Assembly (NCBI RefSeq): GCF_032842945.2
Contig: NZ_CP146606.1
Span: 3,042,501 to 3,106,500, forward strand
From: Roseovarius sp. W115
Lineage (GTDB): Bacteria > Pseudomonadota > Alphaproteobacteria > Rhodobacterales > Rhodobacteraceae
Length of the DNA: 64,000 nt
Reading direction: 5' to 3'
The first letter of the stretch is position 1; the number at the start of each line of letters is the position of its first letter. The position numbers were made by a program, and so were the translations under genes. This document shows, in pieces, positions 28,930 through 38,313 of the stretch. Below the pieces are notes generated by a model, which saw nothing but the letters and a program-made list of their open reading frames with translations, searched no databases and was not told the DNA's origin.

Positions 28930-29922
28930 ATGGCACAGATGACAGTGCAGCCGGGGGCTGTGTCTGAGCGGCAATTCAACTTACAAACGATTGCTAATTT
29001 TGCCGGGGCCGCGATATCGCTGGCGCTGGTGGTGGGCATTGGTGTTTGGGGCTACAAGCTTTTGGTCCGCGACGTCAGTGGCGTTCCGGTAATCAAAGCC
29101 GCCGAAGGGCCGTTGCGGGTACAACCGCAAGATCCCGGTGGCACAGAATTCCAGCATCAGGGTCTGGCCGTCAATGATGTTGCCGCCGTTGGAACAGCGG
29201 CGGATCCGGCAGACCGGCTTGTGTTGGCGCCCGAACCATTGGAACTCAGTCTTGAGGACACACCGCAGGTTGCGACGGTTGCCAACGAAGTCGCCGAGCA
29301 AGCCGCAGCCGCGCAGGAAGAAACAACAATCTCAGAGCCTGTGGCGCAAAATGAAGCGGACACCGAGGTCGCAGCATTGGAGTTGGTTGACCGTTTGGCG
29401 CAAGGTGTTGAACCCTTGGGTGAATTGCAACCAGCCCCCGAAGTTGAAGCGTTACCGCAGACCGAAACAGTGACCGCCACAGAAGAGACGGCAGAAGAGA
29501 CGGCAGAAGAAACGCCTGTTACCGGAGGGTTGGGCCGTTCCTTGCGTCCGCAACTGCGCCCGACACGCGTTGCCGCGTCGACCGACTCGGTTGCCGAAGC
29601 CGTTGCGGCGAGCGTTGCGACGGCCTCAGCAAATTCGACATCGGCTTTGGTGGAGGCCTCTGCCATTCCAGCGGGCACGCGTTTGGCACAGTTGGGCGCT
29701 TATGAAAGCGCTGAGGTGGCGGCACAGGAATGGACGCGGCTCTCGGGTCAGTTCTCAGAATATCTTGGCGACAAACAACAGGTTATCCAGCGCGCCCAAA
29801 GTGGCGGCCGCACCTTTTACCGCCTGCGCGCCATGGGATTTGCAGACTTGAATGATGCGCGCCGCTTCTGTTCGGCTTTGGTCGCGGAAAACGCCGAGTG
29901 TATCCCCGTGGTGACGCGTTGA
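28930..29922 (+). CDS. SPOR-domain membrane protein
   Basis: A 330-residue bitopic protein. There is a short cytosolic tail (MAQMTVQPGAVSERQFNLQT), one membrane helix (NFAGAAISLALVVGIGVWGY), and a long Ala/Glu/Thr-rich periplasmic linker with several EET repeats. A C-terminal SPOR domain follows (AGTRLAQLGAYESAEVAAQEW to FADLNDARRFCSALVAE). SPOR domains bind denuded septal peptidoglycan, so it is likely a cell-division or envelope protein. ATG 28930 has AGGCG upstream. Its stop overlaps the proposed TTG start of nagZ, placing it in the nagZ-scpA-scpB transcript. Confidence 0.9.
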   Translation: MAQMTVQPGAVSERQFNLQTIANFAGAAISLALVVGIGVWGYKLLVRDVSGVPVIKAAEGPLRVQPQDPGGTEFQHQGLAVNDVAAVGTAADPADRLVLAPEPLELSLEDTPQVATVANEVAEQAAAAQEETTISEPVAQNEADTEVAALELVDRLAQGVEPLGELQPAPEVEALPQTETVTATEETAEETAEETPVTGGLGRSLRPQLRPTRVAASTDSVAEAVAASVATASANSTSALVEASAIPAGTRLAQLGAYESAEVAAQEWTRLSGQFSEYLGDKQQVIQRAQSGGRTFYRLRAMGFADLNDARRFCSALVAENAECIPVVTR

Positions 29923-30913
29923 GCGCATTTGGCGCGTGCATCCTAGGGGTCGGCGCAACTGAACTCACTGAGGAAGAACGCGCGTTCTTTCGCAAGACGC
30001 GTCCTTTTGGATACATCCTATTTGCGCGAAATGTCGAAACGCCCGATCAATTGCGCGCGCTGTGTTCGGACCTCAGAGAGGCGGCGGGTCACAACGCCCC
30101 GATCCTGATTGATCAGGAAGGTGGGCGGGTACAGCGCCTGACCGGTCCCATCTGGCGTGACTGGCTCCCTCCGCTGGAGCAGGTGCAGCTGGCAGGGGAA
30201 AGGGCCGAAGAGGCGATGTATGCCCGCTATCGCATCATCGCGCATGAGCTTTATGATCTCGGTATTGATGCCAATTGCGCGCCGCTTGTGGATGTTGCAG
30301 GGCCTGACACGCATCCCTTTCTAAGGAACAGATGTTACGGGAAAATCCCCATTCGGTTGCGGCTGTTGGCCATGCGGTGGCGCAGGGTTTGCTGGACGGT
30401 GGCGTATTGCCAGTGGTCAAACACATGCCAGGCCATGGTCGCGCGACGGTCGATAGCCATTTCGATCTGCCGCAAGTCGATGCGGCTTTGGACGACTTGG
30501 ACGAGACTGATTTCGCCCCGTTTCGCGCGTTGAATACGTTGCCCATGGGCATGACGGCGCATCTGGTCTATTCGGCATGTGACGCGGCGGCCGCGACACT
30601 TTCACCGCCGGTTATGCGCATGATCCGAGAGCGTATCGGCTTTGACGGATTGATCATGACCGATGACATCTCCATGAAGGCGCTGAGCGGAAACATCCAC
30701 GACCTCAGTGCGCAGGCCATTGCGGCAGGGTGTGACGTGGTATTGCATTGCAACGGCGACCTTGAGGAGGCACGGGAGGTGGCGGATGCGTCCGGCACGT
30801 TAAGTGGCACGGCGCTCACCCGCGCAGAACGTGCACTTGCGGCACGTCAGACCCCTAATGAGGTTGACATTCCCGCGCTGGAGGCAAAGCTGGCCCAACT
30901 GCTGAAAGGCTAA
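29919..30913 (+). CDS. nagZ: Beta-N-acetylhexosaminidase NagZ, frame broken by one base
   Basis: A glycoside hydrolase family 3 enzyme that removes N-acetylglucosamine from muropeptides in cell-wall recycling. The first part (SAFGACILGVG to PLVDVAGPDTHPFLRNRCYG) and the second (ENPHSVAAVGHAVAQGLL to AKLAQLLKG) are in different frames. One extra G in the GGG at 30339-30341 joins them as NRCYGENPHSV. The catalytic loop VVKHMPGHGRATVDSH with its Asp-His pair and the nucleophile MTDDISMKAL are present. The repaired length of about 331 is typical. The start TTG 29919 overlaps the SPOR stop; GTG 29898 is an alternative. Confidence 0.9.
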
Positions 30914-30921
30914 AGGCACGG

Positions 30922-31710
30922 ATGTCAGACGACGATTTTGACGATTTTGGAAGACCGGAGAGTGTCGCCGACCGTATGGTCGCCGAGGCGCTGATTGTCG
31001 ATGTGGACGGGTTTGAAGGCCCGCTTGATTTGTTGCTGACGCTGGGGCGCACACAGAAGGTGGATCTGCGCAAAATCTCGATCCTGGAACTGGCACAACA
31101 ATACCTGGCCTTTGTCGAGCGCGCCAAGGCGCTTCGGCTTGAATTGGCGGCGGACTATCTTGTGATGGCGGCCTGGCTGGCGTTTCTGAAGTCCCGCCTT
31201 CTGCTCCCGCCTGACCCGACCGAAGAGGGGCCTTCGGGCGAGGAGCTTGCCGCGCATCTGGCCTTTCAACTGGAACGTCTGCAAGCGATGCGCGACGCCG
31301 CCGCCAAGCTGATGGCGCGCGATCGGTTGGGGCGGGAATTCTTTGCCCGCGGCATCCCCGAAACCGTCACGCGGGTGCGCAAGGTGCAATACACCGCGAC
31401 GCTTCTGGATTTGATGCAAGGTTACGCCCGCATCCGCACCAAGGATGAATTTCGCCCCTATGCCTTTGACAGGGAAGCGGTTTTCACGCTGGAACAGGCG
31501 CTTGACCGGATGCGCGGTTTGATCGGCTTTGCCGGGACCTGGACCGATATTGCCAGCTATCTGCCCGACGGGTTTGTCACCGACCCGACACGCCGTCGCT
31601 CTGCCACCGCGTCGACCTTTGCGGCGGCGCTTGAGCTTGCTAAAGAGGGCAAGGTCGAGTTGCGGCAAGCCGAAGTGTACGCGCCGCTCGAGCTGCGGCG
31701 AAGGGATTAA
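30922..31710 (+). CDS. scpA: Segregation and condensation protein A
   Basis: The kleisin subunit of the SMC-ScpAB chromosome condensin. The 262 residues include the N-terminal SMC-neck-binding part (VDGFEGPLDLLLTLGRTQKVDLRKISILELAQQYL) and LAADYLVMAAWLAFLKSRLLLPP, both hallmarks of ScpA. The C-terminal winged helix that contacts the SMC head (ASTFAAALELAKEGKVELRQ) follows. It is eight bases downstream of nagZ and four bases upstream of scpB, which fits joint expression. The Smc gene is not in the window. Confidence 0.95.
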   Translation: MSDDDFDDFGRPESVADRMVAEALIVDVDGFEGPLDLLLTLGRTQKVDLRKISILELAQQYLAFVERAKALRLELAADYLVMAAWLAFLKSRLLLPPDPTEEGPSGEELAAHLAFQLERLQAMRDAAAKLMARDRLGREFFARGIPETVTRVRKVQYTATLLDLMQGYARIRTKDEFRPYAFDREAVFTLEQALDRMRGLIGFAGTWTDIASYLPDGFVTDPTRRRSATASTFAAALELAKEGKVELRQAEVYAPLELRRRD

Positions 31711-31714
31711 GGGC

Positions 31715-32377
31715 ATGGCAGAAGAGATTGAAGATCAAGAAGAAAGCCTGTTCGAAGCCCCGCCAATGGCCGAGCAGGAGCGCATGTGCGAAGCTATTTT
31801 GTTTGCCTCCGCCGAGCCTGTGACTGTGCGGGAGCTTGAATCGCGCATGCCGCATGGCTGTGACGCGGCCGAGGCGCTGGTGCATCTTCGTAAACGGTAT
31901 GAAGGACGTGGCGTGCATTTGGTGAAAGTCGGGGATGCCTGGGCCTTGCGCACCGCGTCGGACCTGGCTTTTCTGATGCAAAAGGAAACCACAGAAACCC
32001 GTAAGCTCAGCCGCGCGGCGATCGAAACTTTGGCCATTATTGCCTATCATCAACCCGTGACGCGCGCTGAGATTGAGGAAATCAGAGGTGTTAGCATCAG
32101 CCGTGGTACGGTCGACCAGTTGCTTGAGATGGAATGGATCCGCTTTGGCCGTCGCAAGATGACCCCGGGCCGCCCGGTGACGTTTGTAGTTACGCCGACA
32201 TTTCTTGATCATTTCGGATTGGAAAGTGCCCGTGACCTGCCAGGTCTGAAAGAGCTGCGCGCCGCGGGTCTTTTGGAGAATCGTTTGCCGCCGGAACACA
32301 TGCCGCAGGTGGGTGAGGGCGATGTGGATATCGAAGAAGCGGTTGAAGAAGGCCAAAGCGAGCTTTTCGAGGACTGA
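31715..32377 (+). CDS. scpB: Segregation and condensation protein B
   Basis: A 220-residue protein with two winged-helix domains; it dimerises and binds the ScpA kleisin. Recognised by CEAILFASAEPVTVRELE, LSRAAIETLAIIAYHQPVTRAEIEEIRGV (the signature stretch) and FGRRKMTPGRPVTFVVTPTFLDHFGL. An acidic tail (VGEGDVDIEEAVEEGQSELFED) is extra to the core. The ATG 31715 follows AAGGG four bases after the scpA stop. Confidence 0.95.
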   Translation: MAEEIEDQEESLFEAPPMAEQERMCEAILFASAEPVTVRELESRMPHGCDAAEALVHLRKRYEGRGVHLVKVGDAWALRTASDLAFLMQKETTETRKLSRAAIETLAIIAYHQPVTRAEIEEIRGVSISRGTVDQLLEMEWIRFGRRKMTPGRPVTFVVTPTFLDHFGLESARDLPGLKELRAAGLLENRLPPEHMPQVGEGDVDIEEAVEEGQSELFED

Positions 32378-32474
32378 CGCAGACGCGCCGCAAGTGTGAA
32401 TTTCTTGTCTTCGCCCTGAAAATTGCATGATTTCATGTTATATGTAGACCCATGAGGCAGATGAGGAGGGCGCA

Positions 32475-32684
32475 ATGAACGCCAATCAGATCATCAATAT
32501 GGTTGTTCGCATGGTCATGCGCCGGGTGCTTCGCTCTGGCATGAACGCAGGTATGGATGCGGTTGGAAAGCGTATGAACAAGGGCAAGGCACCTGCTGAG
32601 ACAGGGCAGCCTTTGGACACCGCTGAGACCACGAAACGCACCAAACAGGCGATGCGTGTGACGCGCCGCATGGGGCGTTTCTAG
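32475..32684 (+). CDS. Small basic protein of unknown function
   Basis: 69 residues, strongly basic and Met-rich: MNANQIINMVVRMVMRRVLR to VTRRMGRF. The first 25 residues form an amphipathic helix and the middle is polar (KAPAETGQPLDTAETTKRTK). GAGGAGGGCG precedes the ATG, an excellent ribosome site. It follows scpB by about 100 bases. Its stop codon and that of the convergent dcd gene share the palindrome CTAG. The pattern resembles small conserved proteins of Rhodobacterales, but I cannot name a function. Confidence 0.65.
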   Translation: MNANQIINMVVRMVMRRVLRSGMNAGMDAVGKRMNKGKAPAETGQPLDTAETTKRTKQAMRVTRRMGRF

Positions 32685-33757
32685 GACTTGAAATGTTTTG
32701 ACAGTTTAAGACCCTGACCTTGGTAATTCGATGAAATACCAGCGCCATAAAGCTGTTCCGGGGTTTCAGACATACGTTCATAAACCAGCCGGCCAACGAC
32801 CTGACCATGTTCCAAAACAAACGGCGCTTCGTGACAGCGCACTTCAAGCACGCCGCGCGAGCCTGCTCCACCTGCTGCGTCATAACCGAAACCGGGGTCA
32901 AAGAACCCTGCATAATGTACTCGAAACTCACCGACCATAGCTAGGTAGGGCGCCATTTCGGCGGCATAGTTTGGCGGGATGGCAATCGCCTCTCGGCTGA
33001 CAAGAATGTAGAATGCGCCGGGGTCGAGAATGATATGTCCATCCTCCGTGCGCACCTCTTCCCAATACTCAGCAGGGTTATAATGACCCAATTTTGCAAG
33101 ATCGAGCACGCCAGTGTGCCGCTTGGCGCGATAGCCAACAAGATTGCCTTCGCTGGGCTGCAGATCGACAGAAAAGCCCAGACCGTCTGAAATAACCGGA
33201 TCGCCTGAAACAATCGGGGTTTCCAGATGCACGGCCCGCAATTCATCATCGCTCAGCATGGTTTTGCCCTGGCGGAAAATGACCTGCGTGAGCAATTGTC
33301 CGGGTTGAACGACAACTGAAAAGCTCTGTGGGCAAAGCTCAGCAAAGAGCGGGCCGTCATAGCCGTCCTGCACGCGATCAAACTCTATCCCTTGATCGGT
33401 GATGATGCGTGTCATCAGGTCAATGCGACCAATCGAGCTTTTGGCGCTTGCGGCGGCCGTCATGCCTTGGGGCAGTGTCAGCTGCTCCATCAGTGGCACG
33501 ACATAAACGCAGCCCTTTTCCAGAACGGCACCACCGGTCAGCGGAATTTTATGCATTGTCAGACTGTTAAGTCTTTCTTGCACCGATGACTCCTTGCCGG
33601 GAAGGAAGGAAGCTCTAACGCGAAATGCGGTGTCCCCCAATCTCAGATCAAGCGAGGCAGGCTGAATTTGGTCGTTCAAAATGGGGGCGGCGGCAGAGAT
33701 CGCACCGGACGTGATCATCTCTTTGATCTGACGGTCTGACAAAACCCCGGTTTTCAT
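32681..33757 (-). CDS. dcd: Double-length dCTP deaminase
   Basis: 358 residues, almost twice the usual bacterial Dcd (about 190). It contains two dUTPase-fold halves: the first with QPASLDLRLGDTAFRV and ASAKSSIGRIDLMTRIITDQG, the second with VDLQPSEGNLVGYRAKR, FYILVSREAIAIPPNYAAEM and GFFDPGFGYDAAGG. The SAKSSIGR motif carries catalytic Ser/Arg residues. dCTP deaminases supply dUMP precursors for thymidylate. The long form is typical of some alphaproteobacteria. The two halves might be a covalent pseudo-oligomer. Downstream of the tRNA-Pro terminator. Confidence 0.9.
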   Translation of the reverse strand: MKTGVLSDRQIKEMITSGAISAAAPILNDQIQPASLDLRLGDTAFRVRASFLPGKESSVQERLNSLTMHKIPLTGGAVLEKGCVYVVPLMEQLTLPQGMTAAASAKSSIGRIDLMTRIITDQGIEFDRVQDGYDGPLFAELCPQSFSVVVQPGQLLTQVIFRQGKTMLSDDELRAVHLETPIVSGDPVISDGLGFSVDLQPSEGNLVGYRAKRHTGVLDLAKLGHYNPAEYWEEVRTEDGHIILDPGAFYILVSREAIAIPPNYAAEMAPYLAMVGEFRVHYAGFFDPGFGYDAAGGAGSRGVLEVRCHEAPFVLEHGQVVGRLVYERMSETPEQLYGAGISSNYQGQGLKLSKHFKS

Positions 33758-33774
33758 CGCCGCTTGCCTCTCAT

Positions 33775-33804
33775 GAAAAAACCCGCCCCGTGGCTTGGGC
33801 GGGC
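33775..33804 (-). terminator. Rho-independent terminator after tRNA-Pro
   Basis: On the minus strand a stem CCCGCCC / GGGCGGG (plus 33797-33803 and 33782-33788) with an eight-base loop is followed by six T (plus-strand A run 33776-33781). It lies just after the tRNA-Pro gene and before dcd. Confidence 0.85.
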
Positions 33805-33814
33805 GATTTGAGAA

Positions 33815-33891
33815 TGGTCGGGCTAGCAGGACTCGAACCTGCGACCTTCCGTCCCCCAGACGGACGCGCTACCAGGCTGCGCCATAGCCCG
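33815..33891 (-). tRNA. tRNA-Pro (anticodon GGG)
   Basis: A 77-base cloverleaf on the minus strand. The acceptor stem CGGGCTA pairs with TAGCCCG, discriminator A and an encoded CCA follow. The D loop contains AGCCTGGTAGCGC, the anticodon stem TCCGT/ACGGA encloses loop CTGGGGG with anticodon GGG, and the T arm has GGTTCGAGTCC. A terminator lies ten bases further on. Confidence 0.97.
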
Positions 33892-33952
33892 ACGATTGGG
33901 GTTACATACCCGTTTTGACGCCGATCACAAGAGGGAATTCCCAATTTTGCAC

Positions 33953-34747
33953 CTAGCTCGATGCGCGATCCCGCAGCTTGGCCAAGAGCGGTTTGAGCTG
34001 CTCTGCGGTCTTGCTGGAAATGGGTCGGGGCAGGGTGGAGAGACGTGTCAGAAGGCCGGGGTCCGCCTCGACCGTGTCCTCGAAATCATCTGGCACATCC
34101 ACCGCGGCAGGGCGCGGTTTCGCGGGTTCCGGCTCTGGTTCAGGGGGCGCAGGGTCTGCGCTTGGTGCCGGATCGGGTATTAAAGCTGGATCACCTGTCG
34201 TTTTCGGGGGCGTGTCCTTGCTGCGAAGATGCGTAAAGCTTGGAAGCTCCGGAACGGTCTCGGACTTGTCCTCGGAAACCGGATCTTCCTTTACTTTTTC
34301 AACCTCTGGTTCAGGCGCGGCATGACGCGTAAAGGTCAATGGCGTTTCCGGCTCAGGCGCTGTTTCTATGGGCGCCTCGTCGGTTTTCGCGGGTTCTGCT
34401 GCTTTCGCAGGTTCATCGATGGGCTTGTCCGCGACTATTGATGCTTCCACTACGACATCATCTGCCGCATCCCCCAACGGCATCGAAAGAGCTGACACAT
34501 GTGCAACCCCTTGTTCGCGAAGGAGTTTCTGAACGCCTTTGATGGTCATGCCATCATCGTGCAACAGCTTCTTGATGCCGCCCAAAAGCTTCATATCCGC
34601 CGGTCTGTAATACCGACGGCCTCCCGCACGTTTGACGGGTTTTACCTGGCTGAACTTGCTTTCCCAAAACCGCAGCACGTGGGCCGGGGTTTCCAACCAC
34701 TCAGCCACCTCGCTGATGGTTCGGAACGCATCGGCGGATTTTGCCAT
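33953..34747 (-). CDS. MerR-family regulator with long acidic Pro-rich tail
   Basis: 264 residues. The first 75 are a MerR winged helix ([25 protein letters not shown] then [21 protein letters not shown]). There is no effector-binding domain of a known type. A low-complexity Glu/Pro/Ala region (about 110-230, with [16 protein letters not shown]) leads to a short conserved-looking C-terminus [32 protein letters not shown]. It is 12 bases downstream of ihfA. In alphaproteobacteria this MerR gene regularly follows ihfA; its target genes are unknown. The tail may be an interaction segment. Confidence 0.85.
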   Translation of the reverse strand: MAKSADAFRTISEVAEWLETPAHVLRFWESKFSQVKPVKRAGGRRYYRPADMKLLGGIKKLLHDDGMTIKGVQKLLREQGVAHVSALSMPLGDAADDVVVEASIVADKPIDEPAKAAEPAKTDEAPIETAPEPETPLTFTRHAAPEPEVEKVKEDPVSEDKSETVPELPSFTHLRSKDTPPKTTGDPALIPDPAPSADPAPPEPEPEPAKPRPAAVDVPDDFEDTVEADPGLLTRLSTLPRPISSKTAEQLKPLLAKLRDRASS

Positions 34748-34759
34748 AAGCGTTTTGCC

Positions 34760-35062
34760 CTAGCTTTTGTTGCCTGCCGCGACCCGGTCTTTCATCAGAT
34801 GCGACGGCCGGAACGTCAGCACGCGCCGCGGGTTGATTGGAACTTCCTCGCCGGTTTTCGGGTTGCGCCCGATCCGTGCGGTTTTATCACGCACCGAAAA
34901 TGTACCAAATGACGAGATTTTAACCTGTTCTCCGCGCACCAATGCGTCGGACATATGGTTCAGTACGCTTTCCACGAGATCCGCAGATTCGTTGCGGGAC
35001 AAGCCCACCTCACGAAATACAGCTTCACTCAGATCCATGCGTGTCAAAGTTTTATCGCCCAT
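34760..35062 (-). CDS. ihfA: Integration host factor subunit alpha
   Basis: A 100-residue HU/IHF protein that bends DNA as a heterodimer with IhfB. The body [37 protein letters not shown] and the arm [23 protein letters not shown], with the intercalating Pro, are diagnostic. ATG 35062 is used; one GTG codon precedes it in frame. It lies about 110 bases after fabH and 12 bases before the MerR gene. Confidence 0.95.
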   Translation of the reverse strand: MGDKTLTRMDLSEAVFREVGLSRNESADLVESVLNHMSDALVRGEQVKISSFGTFSVRDKTARIGRNPKTGEEVPINPRRVLTFRPSHLMKDRVAAGNKS

Positions 35063-35172
35063 CACATCCCCTCTGTTTTATCCCGCGACTTTAGGGGGAA
35101 GGGATTTTCCGAGTCAATGTCAATGACTTGGCAGATTGAGTTTAAGCGGGTTTTGCGCCCAGATTTCGCGAA

Positions 35173-36147
35173 TTACCAGCGCAGGACCACCGAACCCCAC
35201 GCCAATCCACCGCCGATTGCCTCGGAAACCAGAAGGTCACCCTGCTTGATCTTGCCTTCGGCCACGCCCACGGCCATGGCCAGGGGAATCGATGCCGCCG
35301 AAGTGTTGCCGTGATCCTGGACCGTGACGATCACGCGTTCCATTGGAATACCCATCTTCTTGGCCGTGCCTGAGATAATGCGGATATTGGCCTGATGGGG
35401 CACGATCCAGTCCAGATCATCGTCCTTTAGTCCGGCCTTGGCCAGTGCCGTTTCTGCCGTCCATGTGAGTTTCTCTACAGCTTGACGGAACAGAGGATTG
35501 CCCTGCATTCGCAATTTACCGGAGGTCCCCGTCGACGACACGCCGCCATCCACATATAGCATGTCTCGATAGCGTCCATCAGAGTTAAGATCGCACGCCA
35601 GAATACCGCGGTCGTCGGATGTCCCTTGACCGTCTTCTGCCGACAAAACCAGAGCACCAGCCCCGTCGCCAAAGAGCACACAGGTCGATCGGTCCGTCCA
35701 ATCCATAATCCGGCTGAAGGTTTCAGCACCGATAACCAGGAGCGTTTTTGCCTGTCCCGAGACGATGAGGGCATTCGCGTTGGCAAGGGCATAGATGAAC
35801 CCGGCGCACACGGCCTGAACGTCAAATCCAAAGCCACGGGTCATCCCGAGTTCTTTTTGCACCATTGTCGCAACGGACGGAAAGGTCAGGTCGGGTGTTG
35901 ACGTGGCAACCAAAAGCCCGTCGATGTCGTTGGCTGTTAAACCGGCATCCTCAAGCGCCTTTTGCGCCGCACGCACGGCGAGGTCAGAGGTGGTTTGGCC
36001 TTCGGCGGCGATATGACGCCGCTCTATGCCTGAGCGCGTGCGAATCCACTCATCGCTTGTGTCCAGGGTCTTTTCAAATTCGGAATTTTCAACAATTCGT
36101 TCGGGCAGGTAGTGCCCAACACCTTTTACAACGGCGCGCAATGTCAT
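35173..36147 (-). CDS. fabH: 3-oxoacyl-ACP synthase III
   Basis: Condenses acetyl-CoA with malonyl-ACP to start fatty acid synthesis. 324 residues. The catalytic triad is visible: Cys in VQAVCAGFIYALANAN, His in WIVPHQANIRII and Asn in QDHGNTSAASIPLAM. The N-terminal GVGHYLPERIVENSEFEK and IRTRSGIERRHIA are typical. Its ATG overlaps the plsX stop (ATGA), part of the classic rpmF-plsX-fabH order. Confidence 0.97.
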   Translation of the reverse strand: MTLRAVVKGVGHYLPERIVENSEFEKTLDTSDEWIRTRSGIERRHIAAEGQTTSDLAVRAAQKALEDAGLTANDIDGLLVATSTPDLTFPSVATMVQKELGMTRGFGFDVQAVCAGFIYALANANALIVSGQAKTLLVIGAETFSRIMDWTDRSTCVLFGDGAGALVLSAEDGQGTSDDRGILACDLNSDGRYRDMLYVDGGVSSTGTSGKLRMQGNPLFRQAVEKLTWTAETALAKAGLKDDDLDWIVPHQANIRIISGTAKKMGIPMERVIVTVQDHGNTSAASIPLAMAVGVAEGKIKQGDLLVSEAIGGGLAWGSVVLRW

Positions 36148-37250
36148 TCAGGGTCACCGTTGTCTGAGTCGTCGGTTGCGCCATCCTGTTCAGTCAGAGA
36201 GGCGGATGCAACCCGTGCGGCCAGTTTTTCGCTGAAACCTTTTTGAGCAAGGTCAAAGGCCAGCTTGACCGCGGCGGACACTCCCGTGGCATCAGCCGCG
36301 CCGTGGGATTTTACGACGGTGCCATTCAAACCAAGAAAAACACCACCATTTGATCTTCGCGGGTCAATGCGCTTGCGCAGGCGCCGCAGCGACGTCAGCG
36401 CCAGAAGAGACGCCAGGCGCGACAAAGGCGTGTAGGCAAACGCATCGCGCAACAGATCACTGATCATCTTTGCCGTGCCTTCGCCGGTCTTGAGTGCGAC
36501 ATTGCCTGTAAAGCCATCCGTGACAATGACGTCACACACGGTCCCCGGTAAATCGCGTCCTTCGACAAAACCGATAAATTCAAAATCACCAATTTTTGAG
36601 TTGCTGGCGATCAAATCATACGCTTCTTTCAATTCGGCGCGGCCTTTATGTTCTTCAGTTCCGACGTTCAGAAGACCAACGCGTGGTTTGTCCAATCCAA
36701 AGCCATTGCGGGCATAAGACGTGCCCATCAGCGCGTATTGCATCAAGTCCTTGGCGTCGGCACGAATATCCGCGCCGCCATCGAGCATGATGTTGAACCC
36801 TTGTGGATTAGCAGAGGGCCAGAGCACTGCGATGGCCGGACGGTAAATCCCCGGGAGTTTGCGCAAGCGCACAACAGACATCAAAAGCAGTGCGCCCGTA
36901 TTGCCGCAAGAGACACAGACAGAGGCCTCACCATTGCGAACACACTCAATCGCTGACCACATCGAGCTGTTCTTGCCATTTCGAATGGCTTGGCTGGGTT
37001 TGTCCTCCATTTCGATGACATCTTTGGCATCGCGGATCTCACAGCGGCCGGTCAGTGTCTTGCGCCGAGCCACCAGAGGTTTGAGTTCGTCCTCATCCCC
37101 ATGCAGGATAAACCCGATTTCAGGATTGATTTTCGCAGAATAAGAAATACCGGCGACTACCGCCGCCGGTCCAAGATCTCCGCCCATAGCGTCAATCGAG
37201 ATGAGAACGCGGGCGTTTTGCGCTTTGGAAGTGTCCGTGGTTGACCTCAT
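36144..37250 (-). CDS. plsX: Phosphate acyltransferase PlsX
   Basis: Makes acyl-phosphate from acyl-ACP for phospholipid synthesis. The 368 residues have the signature VLISIDAMGGDLGPAAVVAG at the N-terminus, then VSCGNTGALL, LLNVGTEEHKG and FVEGRDLPGTVCDVIVTDGFTGNVALKTGEG. The C-terminal 25 residues (ASLTEQDGATDDSDNGDPE) are a polar extension. It follows rpmF by 21 bases and overlaps fabH by four. Confidence 0.97.
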   Translation of the reverse strand: MRSTTDTSKAQNARVLISIDAMGGDLGPAAVVAGISYSAKINPEIGFILHGDEDELKPLVARRKTLTGRCEIRDAKDVIEMEDKPSQAIRNGKNSSMWSAIECVRNGEASVCVSCGNTGALLLMSVVRLRKLPGIYRPAIAVLWPSANPQGFNIMLDGGADIRADAKDLMQYALMGTSYARNGFGLDKPRVGLLNVGTEEHKGRAELKEAYDLIASNSKIGDFEFIGFVEGRDLPGTVCDVIVTDGFTGNVALKTGEGTAKMISDLLRDAFAYTPLSRLASLLALTSLRRLRKRIDPRRSNGGVFLGLNGTVVKSHGAADATGVSAAVKLAFDLAQKGFSEKLAARVASASLTEQDGATDDSDNGDPE

Positions 37251-37271
37251 CGGACGCGCCCCTCAGCTGCG

Positions 37272-37478
37272 TTAGGCTGCGTCCTCTTCCAGATCGACCT
37301 CGTCAATCATTGAGACAATTTCACGATCGGCGTAGTGGCCGCATGCCGCGCAGACGTGGTGTGGGCGCTTCAGTTCACCGCAGTTTGGGCATTCGTTTGG
37401 ATTGGCCGCGACCAGAGCGTCATGCGCCCGGCGATTGTTGCGACGCGATTTCGATACTTTGTTCTGTTGGACAGCCAT
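37272..37478 (-). CDS. rpmF: 50S ribosomal protein L32
   Basis: A 68-residue large-subunit ribosomal protein. The basic N-terminus [20 protein letters not shown] and the zinc-binding CPNCGE and CAACGHY pairs (CxxC twice) are intact, so this is the zinc-containing form. The C-terminus is acidic ([13 protein letters not shown]). It is 163 bases after yceD and heads the plsX-fabH group. Confidence 0.97.
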   Translation of the reverse strand: MAVQQNKVSKSRRNNRRAHDALVAANPNECPNCGELKRPHHVCAACGHYADREIVSMIDEVDLEEDAA

Positions 37479-37641
37479 GTCACAACCTCAAATCTGATGG
37501 GTCTCGCTGACCCGGTTTCCATAGGGTTGAGGCGGCTGATAATCCGTGTGGTGCCGCAGGTTCAAGCCCTAATCCGGTGAAGGCGCGAAAATACAGTGAA
37601 ATGTGACCGTGGCAAGACCTTTTTTGCCACTTGTTTCTCGC

Positions 37642-38196
37642 TCAGCCGTCACCTTCCATACGCTTTTTCAACTCTGACAGGCCCGCAAAGGGTTTGATCT
37701 CTTCATCTGTTAGCGGAGCGACACCTGGTGGGGCAACGCGCGTGTCTTCTGCCTGGGCATTTGTGCTGCGGGGATAGGGCGGCAGGGCAAGCGCCAACAC
37801 CTCTTGCATCAATGCCATGAGGTCAATCTCGTCAGAGAGTGGCGCGCGCGTGTCATCCTGGGGCATTTCTATCTCTTCTCCCTCAGTTTCCTGCGCTTGC
37901 CAGTTTTTCATCAGATGCCAACTTGCATCTTCTTCGATCCGGGTTGTTACGGGATCAAGTGTCACGATGCAGGGTTGTGTCACGGTGGCACCTAAATGTG
38001 CGTCAACTTTCCAATCGGTTTTGCCCTCCGGGCGCACGACGCCTTCGAACCGCAGCTTTCGCAAGGAAATAAGGCCAAGTTCAGTCGCCAACCGCGCCAA
38101 CACATCCGGTTCGGGCACGCCAACAAAGGGTATATCACGATTGGGCTTAAGGTCGGCCACGCGCAACGGGGCTGAAAGATCTGTCTGTTCTGTCAT
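37642..38196 (-). CDS. YceD-family protein (DUF177)
   Basis: A 184-residue protein of the YceD/DUF177 family, which is almost always encoded just before rpmF, as here. It shows the family core: LRFEGVVRPEGKTDWKVDAHLGATVTQPCIVTLDPV with a single conserved Cys and acidic residues, then DEIDLMALMQEVLALALPPYPR. In E. coli and plants the family is tied to 23S rRNA or large-subunit maturation. It diverges from the BamE gene over 117 bases. Confidence 0.9.
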   Translation of the reverse strand: MTEQTDLSAPLRVADLKPNRDIPFVGVPEPDVLARLATELGLISLRKLRFEGVVRPEGKTDWKVDAHLGATVTQPCIVTLDPVTTRIEEDASWHLMKNWQAQETEGEEIEMPQDDTRAPLSDEIDLMALMQEVLALALPPYPRSTNAQAEDTRVAPPGVAPLTDEEIKPFAGLSELKKRMEGDG

Positions 38197-38313
38197 GCTC
38201 TGTGATTTATCCTTCCTTGAACAAAGGCGCCACCTTGTTGTAAGCGGGTTGGAGGAATGCCGCCAGCATGCGGCAACCGCATTTAGTTGGGTGGCAGAAC
38301 GGATTTGGGTGGC

